From an uncultured Collinsella sp. (GTDB lineage Bacteria; Actinomycetota; Coriobacteriia; Coriobacteriales; Coriobacteriaceae), in assembly GCA_900758475.1 (NCBI GenBank), contig CAAERQ010000033.1, forward strand, positions 44,799-108,798: a stretch of DNA of 64,000 nt, given 5' to 3'. The notes below the pieces were generated by a model, which searched no databases, was not told where the DNA came from, and worked only from the letters and a program-made list of their open reading frames with translations. Of the stretch, positions 18,372 through 26,720 are shown piece by piece. A program made the position numbers and the translations under genes. Every line of letters begins with the position of its first letter. Position 1 is the first letter of the stretch.

Positions 18372-19310
18372 CTACTCCTTTGACTCGTTCTGAACTTTGC
18401 CGGCGGTCAGCATCTGCTCGAACATCGAGGCCGACTGCGAGAAATCGCTCGGCAGCACGACCGTCGAGGTTTTGCCCGTGCGAGCGAACTCCGTCATCAT
18501 CTCGGACCACTGCGTAAACATGAACAGCTGGTTGGCCTCATCGTTGCCGACGCCCGTCTCCTGGATGATCTCGAGCGAATCTTTGATGCCCAGAGCAATG
18601 GCCTTGCGCTGGTTGGCGATGCCCTCGCCCGCCTTTTCCATTGCCTCGGCCTCGGCGGTCGCCTCGGTAACGCGCTTGATGCGATCGGCCTCGGCGAGCT
18701 CCTGCGCAGCGGCGCGCTTTCGCTGGGCAGCGTTGATGTCGTTCATGGAGTTCTCGACCTCGGTCGGCAGCGCGATCTTGGTGATAAGTGTCGACACGAG
18801 GGTAAAGCCGTAGGCGGCCATCTGCTCGGACACGGTGGCGTTGACGTCCTTGGCGATATCGTCTTTTTTGGCAAAGACCTCATCGAGCGTGTAGACGGGG
18901 ATAGAAGAGCGCAGGGCATCGGTGATGAAGTCACGCATTTGGTCGACGGGCTCCTGCAGCATGTAGTAGCTCTTGTAGATGCCCGAATCTGCCGGGCCGG
19001 CGCCCATGTCATAGCTCACGTGGTACTGAGCAGAGACCTCAAGGCCGATAGTCACGTTGTCCTGGGTCTTAACGTCGATGCCAAAACCGTTTTTCATGGT
19101 GCGCAGACTCACCGTGGCGGCTTTACGGTCGATTACGGGCACCTTCATGTGGAAGCCCGCGTTGACGATGCGGTTGAACTTGCCCAGGCGCTCAATGATC
19201 ACAGCATGCTGCTGTTCAACGACATAGCAGGCGTTGGGGAGCAGTAGCAACAAAATGATGATGGGAAGTAGAAGGCTCGTAAGGGCAGCGATGATACCGG
19301 ACAACAGCAT
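18372..19310 (-). CDS. SPFH-domain (stomatin/prohibitin) membrane protein
   Basis: QmcA-like protein of 312 residues. One N-terminal membrane helix (residues ~4-26, very Leu/Ile-rich), then the SPFH domain (VEQQHAVIIERLGKFNRI ...), a charged coiled-coil Ala/Glu-rich region (AAAQELAEADRIKRVTEATAEAEAME) and a C-terminal tail. Such proteins organise membrane microdomains and membrane-protein quality control. AGGAGA sits before the ATG at 19310; the frame extends to 19331 but that would include the ribosome-binding site. No NfeD partner is adjacent. Confidence 0.85.
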   Translation of the reverse strand: MLLSGIIAALTSLLLPIIILLLLLPNACYVVEQQHAVIIERLGKFNRIVNAGFHMKVPVIDRKAATVSLRTMKNGFGIDVKTQDNVTIGLEVSAQYHVSYDMGAGPADSGIYKSYYMLQEPVDQMRDFITDALRSSIPVYTLDEVFAKKDDIAKDVNATVSEQMAAYGFTLVSTLITKIALPTEVENSMNDINAAQRKRAAAQELAEADRIKRVTEATAEAEAMEKAGEGIANQRKAIALGIKDSLEIIQETGVGNDEANQLFMFTQWSEMMTEFARTGKTSTVVLPSDFSQSASMFEQMLTAGKVQNESKE

Positions 19311-19388
19311 GGTTTCTCCTCTGATAGGCACGCGTTGGGACTAGGATACCCGCACGAAGCAGCTGTGTGACACCAACAAGAGGACCCA

Positions 19389-19605
19389 TGGTCAAAAAAG
19401 GCCAAATATGAGTACTGTTACCAGTTTAGTAACAGCGTATTTGGGTCAAAATCGCCTCTTTGAACCCGAAGTCTATCGAAATGACTTCATTTTGTCTCAA
19501 GGTTGAGCCAAATTAGCGTACATCTGTTGCGTAAAATGAGCAAAAATGGCTTCGCGAAATGTCTCTGTTTTCGTGCCAGTACTCATATTCGCCACTTTTT
19601 GACCA
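19389..19605. mobile_element. 217-bp MITE-like element with 29-bp inverted ends
   Basis: Left end 19389-19417 (TGGTCAAAAAAGG...GAGTACTG) and right end 19577-19605 pair in inverted orientation with 25 of 29 matches. The interior is AT-rich relative to the genome, with a further hairpin GTTAC/GTAAC and no reading frame. The shape fits a non-autonomous transposable element or a dispersed palindromic repeat; no convincing target-site duplication was found. Confidence 0.5.
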
Positions 19606-19666
19606 CAGGGGCATCTACCGCGCGAAATCGATAGGTCAAATCTGCCAAAAACGGCCCATAACAAAA

Positions 19667-19697
19667 AAGCCCCCATTGCTGGGAGCTCTTTCATTTA
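19667..19697 (-). terminator. Terminator, outer copy in the tRNA-Leu repeat
   Basis: Minus-strand GAGCTCCCAGCAATGGGGGCTTTTTTG; part of a 63-bp direct repeat (19654-19716 and 19843-19905) with one mismatch. Confidence 0.7.
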
Positions 19698-19698
19698 A

Positions 19699-19842
19699 TG
19701 GTGCGGGCGAAAGGACGTCCGCGTATCCGCTTCGCGGATCCGCACCGGCTTCGGCCGCCTGACGGCGTCCTCGCCAGCTCGCTAAAAACGCTCCGCGTTT
19801 TCTCTACGCTCGCTCCTTCGCAGGTTCAAGTCCCTGCGATGA
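19699..19842 (-). repeat. tRNA-Leu-linked three-hairpin element
   Basis: Opens with a copy of the tRNA-Leu 3' tail with CCA (19699-19716), 189 bp from the real one. Hairpin 1 ATCCGC/GCGGAT (19725-19739), hairpin 2 CGCC/GGCG with loop TGAC (19756-19767), hairpin 3 inner stem AAAACGC/GCGTTTT (outer stem weak here), then the inverted border GCAGGTTCAAGTCC. The border carries the Leu-specific T-loop TTCAAGT, not the TTCGAAT of the Ser and Arg copies. Confidence 0.8.
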
Positions 19843-19855
19843 GCCCATAACAAAA

Positions 19856-19886
19856 AAGCTCCCATTGCTGGGAGCTCTTTCATTTA
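19856..19886 (-). terminator. Terminator downstream of tRNA-Leu
   Basis: Minus-strand AGAGCTCCCAGCAATGGGAGCTTTTTTG hairpin with T-run, immediately after the CCA end. Confidence 0.8.
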
Positions 19887-19887
19887 A

Positions 19888-19974
19888 TGGTGCGGGCGAA
19901 AGGACTTGAACCTTCATGGGGTTGCCCCCATACGGACCTGAACCGTACGCGTCTGCCAATTCCGCCACGCCCGC
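19888..19974 (-). tRNA. tRNA-Leu(CAG)
   Basis: Acceptor GCGGGCG/CGCCCGC, anticodon loop TTCAGGT giving CAG, long variable arm TGGGGGCAACCCCA, T-loop TTCAAGT, encoded CCA. Promoter TTGCGT-17-TATTCT at 19986-20014. Confidence 0.95.
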
Positions 19975-20017
19975 GTGCAGGAATTAGAATAACGGAGCGC
20001 CACCGCGAACGCAAGAA

Positions 20018-20935
20018 CTATTTTTGAAAAAGTTTGCAGGCATTTTCCCAGGCGGCTCGGGCGATTGCTTCGGCGTCCTCGCCGGTACGATCGACGCGGT
20101 CGTTGACCAGCGCGTTTGCTGTGATCGAAATCATTGCAGGCTCGCACTCAAGACCGCGAATGGGCTCCGGAGCCATATAGGGACAATCCGTCTCGAACAA
20201 AATACGGTCGAGCGGGGTTGCCGCGAATGCCTCACGCACGTCGTCGTTGCGCTTAAAGGTAGCCGCGCCGCCATAGGCGATGTAACAACCCAAATCCACA
20301 AAGCGCTCCATCGTGGCTCGGTCCTCGCCAAAGCAGTGCAGCACGCAACCGGCCTGAGGCACGCCCACCTCGCGCAGCACGTTGTAGGCGTCCACATGCG
20401 AGGTGCGCTCCTCGTCCGTATCCTCATGACGCAGATGCAGCTCTACCGGCACATTGCGGCGTACGGCGACCTCGAGTTGGCGCGCCATACAGTCGATCTG
20501 CACGTCGTGGGGCGCCGGCGCGATATCGTCGTCATAGTCCATGTGGTAGTCCAGACCGATCTCGCCAATACCGGCGCATAAGGGATCATCGAGTGCGGCA
20601 ACGACCTGTGCGTGAACGTCGTCGGTATAGTCCGGTGCGCCATACGGATGCACGCCGGCGAGATACTTGATCTGCGGGATATCCCGCATCGGCAGGATCT
20701 CGCGAACCAGCCAGTCGCTATAGTCCGCCACGCTGCGCTTATCGGCAATGGGGTCGAAGACCGTCACCAACAAGTCAATGCCCGCTTCCTTGGCGCGCGC
20801 GAGCGTCTCGGGCACTTCCTTGCTCCAAAATGAGAGCAGGTGCGCATGCGTATCGGCAAGCGGCGCCAGCGGCACCGGGCAGGCCACCGTTTTCTTCTTT
20901 TTGGTAAACGTCACGCGTTCGACATTAGGCGTCAT
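20018..20935 (-). CDS. TatD-family metal-dependent hydrolase (DNase)
   Basis: 305-residue TIM-barrel hydrolase. Metal-binding DTHAHL at the N-terminus, GEIGLDYH, a third ligand region ELHLRHED, VLHCFGED and ILFETDCPYMAPEP define TatD. The start at 20935 (AGGAGCT upstream) overlaps the end of rsmA by 11 bp, indicating translational coupling; the longer frame to 21046 lies inside rsmA and is rejected. TatD-rsmA adjacency is common in bacteria. Confidence 0.93.
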   Translation of the reverse strand: MTPNVERVTFTKKKKTVACPVPLAPLADTHAHLLSFWSKEVPETLARAKEAGIDLLVTVFDPIADKRSVADYSDWLVREILPMRDIPQIKYLAGVHPYGAPDYTDDVHAQVVAALDDPLCAGIGEIGLDYHMDYDDDIAPAPHDVQIDCMARQLEVAVRRNVPVELHLRHEDTDEERTSHVDAYNVLREVGVPQAGCVLHCFGEDRATMERFVDLGCYIAYGGAATFKRNDDVREAFAATPLDRILFETDCPYMAPEPIRGLECEPAMISITANALVNDRVDRTGEDAEAIARAAWENACKLFQK

Positions 20936-21785
20936 GGGAAAGCTCCTGAGCCAAGCGGACAAAGGCAGCGACGTCGAGCGTCTCGGCGCGCGTGGTAGGT
21001 GCGATACCGCAGGCCTCAAAGGCGGCGTCGAGCGCGTCCTTGGCAAAACCGTTGGCGCTCATGGAATTGCGAATGGTCTTGCGACGCTGAGCAAATGCGG
21101 CGTCGATCACGCGGGCCACGAACTCGCGATCGAGTCCTTCGGGCACCACGCCGTCAACACGGTCGATACGCACGACGGCCGAGTCCACGTGCGGCGCCGG
21201 CATAAAGCAACGCGGCGGCACCTCAAAGCGACCCGTAACCTGCGCATACAGGCCGAGCTTTGCCGTATAGCCGCCATAGGTCTTGTTGCCCGGCACTGCG
21301 GCAATGCGATCGGCAACCTCCTTTTGAACCATGACGACGGCGCGCGTGAGCGCAGGCATCGTCTGGAAGAACTGCAGGATGATCGTCGCCGCCACGTTAT
21401 AGGGCAGGTTCGCGACAAACACCGTAGGTTCACCGCCCGCAACCTGCTCAATCTGCTCCGAACCAACCTTGAGTGCGTCGCCCATGATAAAGCGGAAGTT
21501 GGCATAGTCGGCGGCGTGGGCGTCGAGCACCGGCTCAAGCTCGGGGTCGGCCTCAATCGACGTAACGCACGCCGCCTCCTGCAGCAGCGCAAGCGTGAGC
21601 GTGCCAACGCCCGGGCCAACCTCGAGCACGCGCTCATCGCCCGCAAGCTCAGCGAGCTCACAGATACGTTCGATCACATGGTTGTCGATCAGGAAGTTCT
21701 GGCCCAGGCGATGCTTGGTCGCAAGGCCAAACTCCTCTAGCAGCTCCCTGGTTGCCGTGGGGTTTGCCAAAGGCGAAGTTGTCAT
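20925..21785 (-). CDS. rsmA: 16S rRNA (A1518/A1519) dimethyltransferase RsmA
   Basis: SAM-dependent methyltransferase that dimethylates two adjacent adenines at the 3' end of 16S rRNA (also called KsgA), 286 residues. Motifs: HRLGQNFLID, SAM-binding VLEVGPGVGTLT, catalytic NLPYN. Loss in other bacteria gives kasugamycin resistance. Overlaps tatD downstream; a terminator separates it from metG upstream. Confidence 0.97.
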   Translation of the reverse strand: MTTSPLANPTATRELLEEFGLATKHRLGQNFLIDNHVIERICELAELAGDERVLEVGPGVGTLTLALLQEAACVTSIEADPELEPVLDAHAADYANFRFIMGDALKVGSEQIEQVAGGEPTVFVANLPYNVAATIILQFFQTMPALTRAVVMVQKEVADRIAAVPGNKTYGGYTAKLGLYAQVTGRFEVPPRCFMPAPHVDSAVVRIDRVDGVVPEGLDREFVARVIDAAFAQRRKTIRNSMSANGFAKDALDAAFEACGIAPTTRAETLDVAAFVRLAQELSHDA

Positions 21786-21821
21786 GGTTGCCTCCTTAAC
21801 ATGGTGGCTGCATCGTAAAGC

Positions 21822-21853
21822 AAAAGGGCATGGACCGTTGCGGCCATGCCCTT
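21822..21853 (-). terminator. Terminator of metG
   Basis: Minus-strand AAGGGCATGG and CCATGCCCTT pair around a ten-base loop, followed by TTGC-type T-rich sequence. Confidence 0.75.
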
Positions 21854-21892
21854 ACATCTAAACAGCAAATTGCCGATATGGCGCGCAGCGGC

Positions 21893-23494
21893 TTAGCCCA
21901 GACGCGGGAACAGCGGCTCGCCCTTCTCGACGGGCTGACCACCGGCAAGCAGGCCCCAAGCGCAAATGCCCTTGAGGTCGTCGCTCGCGGCCTCGTCCTC
22001 GCAGGACAGGCGACGCAGGGCCTCGGCAGAAGTCTGGGGCATGAGCGGCATCAGCAGGTGAGCGGCAATGCGGATGGCCTCGAGCAGGTTGTAGATCACA
22101 AATGCCAGCTCGTCAGCCTTGGCCTCGTCCTTGGCAAGCGTCCAAGGCTCGGAGTCCTCGATGTAGTGGTTGGCAGCGTGGATGAGCTCCATGACCTCGT
22201 CCTTAGCTCCACCGTAATCGAGCACGTCCATCTTGGCCATGTAGCGATCGACCAGGCCATCGGCAATCTTTGCCAGCGGGTTGTCGAACGCATCGAACGA
22301 CGCGGGCTTGGCGGGCGCGCAACCGTCAAAGTACTTGCCGCTCATGTTGAGCGAACGCGAGATAAGGTTGCCCCAGCTGTTGGCCAGGTCGGCGTTGTAG
22401 ACCTGCTCCATGCGATCGAAGCTGATGGCGCCGTCGGTGCCGGGGACGACGTCGGTCATGAAGTAATAGCGATAGCCCTCGACGCCCAGCATGTCGATAA
22501 CATCCTGCGGAGCGATGGCGTTACCGCGGCTCTTGGACATCTTCTCGGCCTTGCCGGTCTCGGCATTGCGCACGGTCAGGAAGCCATGGGCAAAGACGTG
22601 CTCGGGCAGGGCCTCGCCGATGGCCATGAGCATGGCGGGCCAAATGACGCAGTGGAAGCGGATGATGTCCTTGCCCACGATGTGGAACTGCGCGGGCCAG
22701 CGATAGGCCAGCTCGGCACGCGCCTCGTCGGTGTCGACACCGTAGCCGACGGCCGTCATATAGTTGAGCAGCGCGTCGAACCATACATAGGTCACATGGC
22801 CCTCGTCAAACGGAACCTGGATGCCCCAGTCAAAGCTCGTACGGCTCACGGAAAGGTCGTTGAGGCCGCCTTCGACAAAGCTGCGCACCTCGTTCATGCG
22901 GAACGCGGGCTCGACAAAGTCGGGGTGCTCGTCATAGAGCTTGAGCAGCTTGTCCTGGAACGCAGAGAGCTTAAAGAAGTAGGACTCCTCCTGCACGCGC
23001 TCGAGCGGACGGTGGCAATCGGGGCACAGGTGTTGGCCGACGCTGCCGTACTCTTCGTCACCCTTCTGGACCTGTGTATCGGTAAAGTAGGTCTCGTCGG
23101 GCACGCAGTACCAGCCGTCGTAGCTGCCCTTATACAGGTAGCCGGACTCCTTCATGCGCTCCCACAGATACTGCACCGCATGATGCTGGCGCGGCTCGGT
23201 GGTGCGGATGAAGTCGTCGTTGGAGATCTCGAGCTTGCTCCACAGCTCCTTGAAGTGCGGAGCCTGGCTGTCGGTCCACTCCTGCGGCGTCATGTTGTGC
23301 TTGGCTGCAGCCTCGGCGACCTTCTCGCCATGCTCGTCCATGCCAGTCAGGAACTTGACGTTATAGCCGGCGGAGCGACGATAGCGAGCCTGGACGTCGG
23401 CGATGATGGTGGAATAAGCCGTGCCCAGATGCGGATCGGCGTTGACGTAGTAGATGGGCGTCGTGATAAAGAACGAAGGCTTGCTTTGATCCAT
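21893..23494 (-). CDS. metG: Methionyl-tRNA synthetase
   Basis: Class I synthetase charging tRNA-Met, 533 residues. HIGH-type signature YYVNADPHLGTAYST, KMSKS as AEKMSKSRGN, and a zinc-knuckle-like CPDCHRP with YCVPDETY in the connective peptide. It lacks the C-terminal EMAP/dimerisation domain of longer bacterial forms. Good ribosome-binding site GGAGGAC. Follows rsmI on the same strand with a 69-bp gap. Confidence 0.97.
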   Translation of the reverse strand: MDQSKPSFFITTPIYYVNADPHLGTAYSTIIADVQARYRRSAGYNVKFLTGMDEHGEKVAEAAAKHNMTPQEWTDSQAPHFKELWSKLEISNDDFIRTTEPRQHHAVQYLWERMKESGYLYKGSYDGWYCVPDETYFTDTQVQKGDEEYGSVGQHLCPDCHRPLERVQEESYFFKLSAFQDKLLKLYDEHPDFVEPAFRMNEVRSFVEGGLNDLSVSRTSFDWGIQVPFDEGHVTYVWFDALLNYMTAVGYGVDTDEARAELAYRWPAQFHIVGKDIIRFHCVIWPAMLMAIGEALPEHVFAHGFLTVRNAETGKAEKMSKSRGNAIAPQDVIDMLGVEGYRYYFMTDVVPGTDGAISFDRMEQVYNADLANSWGNLISRSLNMSGKYFDGCAPAKPASFDAFDNPLAKIADGLVDRYMAKMDVLDYGGAKDEVMELIHAANHYIEDSEPWTLAKDEAKADELAFVIYNLLEAIRIAAHLLMPLMPQTSAEALRRLSCEDEAASDDLKGICAWGLLAGGQPVEKGEPLFPRLG

Positions 23495-23563
23495 GGGGTT
23501 TGTCCTCCAGAAAAACGTTGCATACAGGGGATGATTCTAACGCAAGGGCTGGATATCCTCCAT

Positions 23564-24442
23564 CTATTGCATATCGAGCACCATGGCATAGACATCGCGC
23601 TTGCGGCGCGAGTACTTCTGTGACAGGCGCTTTGCCACCGCGGAGGCGGGCTCCCCCTCCTCGAGCGCGGTGCGAATGTCCTCGCGCAGGGCTTCGTCGG
23701 GGTCTACCGCTGCGGCTCCAACCGGCGCAATGCCGGCATCCTCATCCTCGCTCGGCGGCGCGATGACCAGCGCAATCTCACCCTTTACCTCGCCACGGGC
23801 GCGCAGCTCCTCGGTTAGCTGGGCGGCGGATCCACGCAAGACTTCCTCGTGCAGTTTGGTGAGCTCGCGACAGACGGCAACCTCACGCTGGGGAAAGACC
23901 TCCGCCACGGCCTCGAGCGTCGCCACGATGCGATGTGGAGACTCGTAGAAGATGAGCGCGCCGGGGACGACGGCAAGGCGCTGCAGTCGGCGCACGCGGT
24001 CGCCGTGCTTGCGACCCAAAAAGCCTTCGAAGAAGAAATGCTCGCAGGGAATACCGGACGACACGAGCGCCGTGACGCAAGCAGAGGGGCCGGGAATAAC
24101 CTCGACAGGCACATCCGCCTCGCGCGCCGCCTCAACCAAAGCCTGGCCGGGATCAGACACACTCGGCATACCGGCGTCTGAGGCAAAGGCAAGGGTCTCC
24201 CCCGCCAGCAGGCGGTCGACCAGGCCGGCTGCGCGACTTGCGATCACGTTCTCGTCGCAACGAACGAGCGGCTTGGAGATGCCTAGGTGCATCAACAACT
24301 TTGAGGTCACACGCGTGTCCTCGCAGCAGACGGCGTCGGCGGCAGCAAATGCCTCGCCGACGCGCGGAGACAGGTCGCCCAGGTTACCGATGGGCGTACC
24401 GACCACATAAAGTTTGCCCGTGTGGGCGCTGCTTTGCGTCAT
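23564..24442 (-). CDS. rsmI: 16S rRNA (C1402) 2'-O-methyltransferase RsmI
   Basis: Tetrapyrrole-methylase-fold enzyme of 292 residues that methylates the ribose of C1402 in the decoding centre. Motifs: LYVVGTPIGNLGDLS, CEDTRVTSKLL, ASDAGMPSVSDPG, IPGPSACVTAL, FFFEGFLGRK. C-terminal domain with KRLSQKYSRRKRDVYA as expected. Lies 6 bp after the glycosidase gene and just before metG. Confidence 0.96.
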   Translation of the reverse strand: MTQSSAHTGKLYVVGTPIGNLGDLSPRVGEAFAAADAVCCEDTRVTSKLLMHLGISKPLVRCDENVIASRAAGLVDRLLAGETLAFASDAGMPSVSDPGQALVEAAREADVPVEVIPGPSACVTALVSSGIPCEHFFFEGFLGRKHGDRVRRLQRLAVVPGALIFYESPHRIVATLEAVAEVFPQREVAVCRELTKLHEEVLRGSAAQLTEELRARGEVKGEIALVIAPPSEDEDAGIAPVGAAAVDPDEALREDIRTALEEGEPASAVAKRLSQKYSRRKRDVYAMVLDMQ

Positions 24443-24448
24443 ATCAAC

Positions 24449-25510
24449 CTATTCAATCATGCCGCGCTCGAGCGTGCCGAGCGCCGCGCGGGCGTCCCAT
24501 GCTGCAATACGCTTCTCGGTCTTCCATGTTTGGAAGAACCAGCCAGCCGCCGGCGCAAACGATGCCAGCTGGTTGGCGATGAACACGCGCTCGTAGGCAT
24601 TGCGGCCCTCGGGCGTAACCGATGAGTTGGCAAAAATCGCCGCACCCGACCATTCACCCACCAAAACGGGGAATCCGGTCGAGATTGCCTCCTTGAGCTC
24701 ACGCTTGTTGCGCGAAATCGCCGTCGTCAGACCGCGGGGGCTCGTGATGTCGAGCGCATACTCGTCGCGGTAATGGTACAGGTGAAGGTCCATGTAGACG
24801 TTCTTGTACTTGGCACCGCGCATAAAGTGCTTCCACTCGCCGGGGTGTCCCGAAGAGGAAAAGACGACGATCTTATCCTCGGGCATATACGAACGGACGA
24901 GCTCGTAGGCATCGCGATAGAAGTTGCGCAGGTAGTGCGCCGGAATACCGTCCGTCATGGTAAAGAGGCTCTTGCGTACGCTCATCTGCGGCGTATCCAA
25001 CAGCTCGATGCCTAGCAGGCTCTCGGCCTCGCCGTAGCGATCGGCCAGGCGCTCGAGCACATCGAGCGCAACGTGACGGCCGTTGGTGGACGAATGCCAC
25101 TCGGCAACAGCCTCCGGCGTGGTTGGCGAATCATTGGAATCGCCCTGACCGCCGGGTACAGTCGCCAGATCAAGCAGTACGCGGATGTTGTACTTGTCGG
25201 CCCACTCAATAGCACGGTCGATATAATCGACGACCGAGATGTAGGAAGCGTCGGACTCCTGCGAGCCAAAGGCATACCACGGCACCGGCAGGCGCACGGC
25301 GTTGAGACCGATCTGCGCCATACGGCGAAAATCGTCCTCGCTCACAAACGTCTCGTAATGGCGACGCATGCGCTCGTTATAGGCAGCGGTGCCCATGGCC
25401 CCCTGCAGCTCGGCTGCATTGGATGCTCCGGTCGCTGCATAGAGCGACGGGGTCACCCAGGGCTCGGGAATAAACCAGCCAGAGAGATTAACGCCGAGAA
25501 TCCTCTCCAT
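24449..25510 (-). CDS. GH5-like glycoside hydrolase lacking the usual acid/base motif
   Basis: 353-residue TIM-barrel protein resembling exo-beta-glucanase-type GH5 enzymes. No signal peptide, so cytosolic. Seen: LGVNLSGWF opening, NAVRLPVPWYAFG, LHLYHYRDEYA, nucleophile region VLVGEWSGA and WFFQTWK. At the place where GH5 enzymes have the catalytic NEP (acid/base Glu) the sequence reads GIELLDTPQM, with Asp-Thr in place of Asn-Glu. It may be an altered or non-hydrolytic relative. The start at 25510 follows AAGGGG; the frame to 25816 is rejected. Likely cotranscribed with rsmI. Confidence 0.75.
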   Translation of the reverse strand: MERILGVNLSGWFIPEPWVTPSLYAATGASNAAELQGAMGTAAYNERMRRHYETFVSEDDFRRMAQIGLNAVRLPVPWYAFGSQESDASYISVVDYIDRAIEWADKYNIRVLLDLATVPGGQGDSNDSPTTPEAVAEWHSSTNGRHVALDVLERLADRYGEAESLLGIELLDTPQMSVRKSLFTMTDGIPAHYLRNFYRDAYELVRSYMPEDKIVVFSSSGHPGEWKHFMRGAKYKNVYMDLHLYHYRDEYALDITSPRGLTTAISRNKRELKEAISTGFPVLVGEWSGAAIFANSSVTPEGRNAYERVFIANQLASFAPAAGWFFQTWKTEKRIAAWDARAALGTLERGMIE

Positions 25511-25889
25511 CACGGCCCCCTTCGAATCGCGCAGGTCGAACCTGCATCGCATTGCATAGGAAAAGTATCGTTTTGAGTATACCCGCGCGTGCGGACAGGC
25601 GACCGAACGGTCTACAAAGTGGCGCAAAAGTGGGAGGAATGTCCGGGCAGACGGAACCCGAGATGCACACGCCAAGATGCACACGTGCGCCGGAAGTAGG
25701 CGGCCGGAAAGCGTGCCCCGTTTTTTCGCAAAAGACTGGGATGCATTTTCCGCCAAGAGCCGCAAAAGGAAAGCGCGTCCCATTCTGACGCCGGATTCCG
25801 GTCCACACTTTCCCAAACAGGCTCAAAGCGGAAAGCGCATCCCGCTCTGAAGCCAAATTCCGGGATGCAGTTTCCGCAGGAGCCCTCGG
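25511..25889. other. Intergenic region without genes, holding three tandem hairpins
   Basis: Upstream of the glycosidase gene. Open frames here are not supported by ribosome-binding sites. The notable content is the repeat at 25706-25875. Confidence 0.6.
25706..25875. repeat. Three 46-bp hairpins at an exact 62-bp period
   Basis: Units at 25706-25751, 25768-25813 and 25830-25875. Each starts GGAAAGCG and ends with TTTCC; the outer 15 bases form an inverted repeat (for example GCGCATCCCG/CGGGATGC in the third). Loops and stems differ between units while the ends stay conserved. No reading frame. Confidence 0.7.
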
Positions 25890-25931
25890 TAAAAGAAAAG
25901 GACCCCTTTGCAGAGGTCCTAGTCAATTCAA

Positions 25932-26075
25932 GGTGGCGGGGAAGGGAATCGCGCCCGCGCTCCGCGCGTGCGGACCGCTGCGGCGCTTCCGCGCCTTGCG
26001 AGCTGCGCTGGCAAACGCTCACGCGTTTACTCAGCTCCGCGCCCTCACGGGGTTCGATTCCGCGTGGGGGCCGCA
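25932..26075 (-). repeat. tRNA-Phe-linked three-hairpin element
   Basis: A perfect 62-bp direct repeat (25890-25951 and 26076-26137, 186 bp apart) carries the terminator plus the tRNA-Phe 3' tail. Between them: hairpin 1 CGCGC/GCGCG (25956-25968), hairpin 2 GGCGC/GCGCC (25982-25995), hairpin 3 GAGCTG/CAGCTC (26000-26037) nested around AAACGC/GCGTTT, then the inverted border CGGGGTTCGATTCC with the Phe-specific T-loop TTCGATT. Stem sequences differ entirely from the Arg copy but pair the same way. Confidence 0.8.
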
Positions 26076-26084
26076 TAAAAGAAA

Positions 26085-26107
26085 AGGACCCCTTTGCAGA
26101 GGTCCTA
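26085..26107 (-). terminator. Terminator downstream of tRNA-Phe
   Basis: Minus-strand AGGACCTCTGCAAAGGGGTCCTTTTC hairpin; an identical copy lies at 25899-25921. Confidence 0.7.
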
Positions 26108-26119
26108 GTCAATTCAAGG

Positions 26120-26192
<73 letters not shown>

Positions 26193-26360
26193 ATTTGAGG
26201 TGTGCCTTGTTTCAAGGCTTGATTAGTATAACCAAGGACGCGCTCCGGTCAACCGAGAATTTTAAAAAAGTTTTTGAGCGCGACATCGGCCACAATCTCG
26301 CTCCTATAGAACGGCACGTCAGAAGCATCAACCGGCCACAAGAAGTTTTCACTCAGTCCC

Positions 26361-26720
26361 TTAAGCCGGCACGCGTTGGAGAACAGGGGGCGAAACAATG
26401 AGTGAAGGGCGTTCGAGTGCCGCCCAGGCACCGGGACAGGAACACATACGCCAAGGGCGTACGTTTTCGTAGCATGCGAGGACATTGCCGCTGCGATCGA
26501 TAAAGGCAATGTCGATGGGATAGGCCATAAAGCAGGCGTGAACCGAGGAACAGCGCGGAAACGCCATGACAAGCGGCAGTCCGCTGGCGGCAATTGGCCG
26601 CCGTCCCAGCATGCCGCGCAGACGCACGGTAAACGACTCCGCCACCACAAACTCGGCCGGCGTCCAACCCAACCTGTTGAGCGCCCGCGCGTAGGCGATA
26701 TAGGACGAGACCGCGGTCAC
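26361..26720 (-). CDS. DUF192-family protein at the end of the tad operon
   Basis: About 119 residues. The core TVRLRGMLGRRPIAASGLPLVMAFP, SVHACFMAYPIDIAFID and RPWRM match the DUF192 fold found near Tad pilus genes in other bacteria; function unknown. A GTG at 26720, overlapping the preceding TGA and preceded by GGGGGTGG, is the best start; the ATG at 26741 is an alternative. Short C-terminus ends in PVLQRVPA. No signal peptide. Confidence 0.65.
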   Translation of the reverse strand: MTAVSSYIAYARALNRLGWTPAEFVVAESFTVRLRGMLGRRPIAASGLPLVMAFPRCSSVHACFMAYPIDIAFIDRSGNVLACYENVRPWRMCSCPGAWAALERPSLIVSPPVLQRVPA

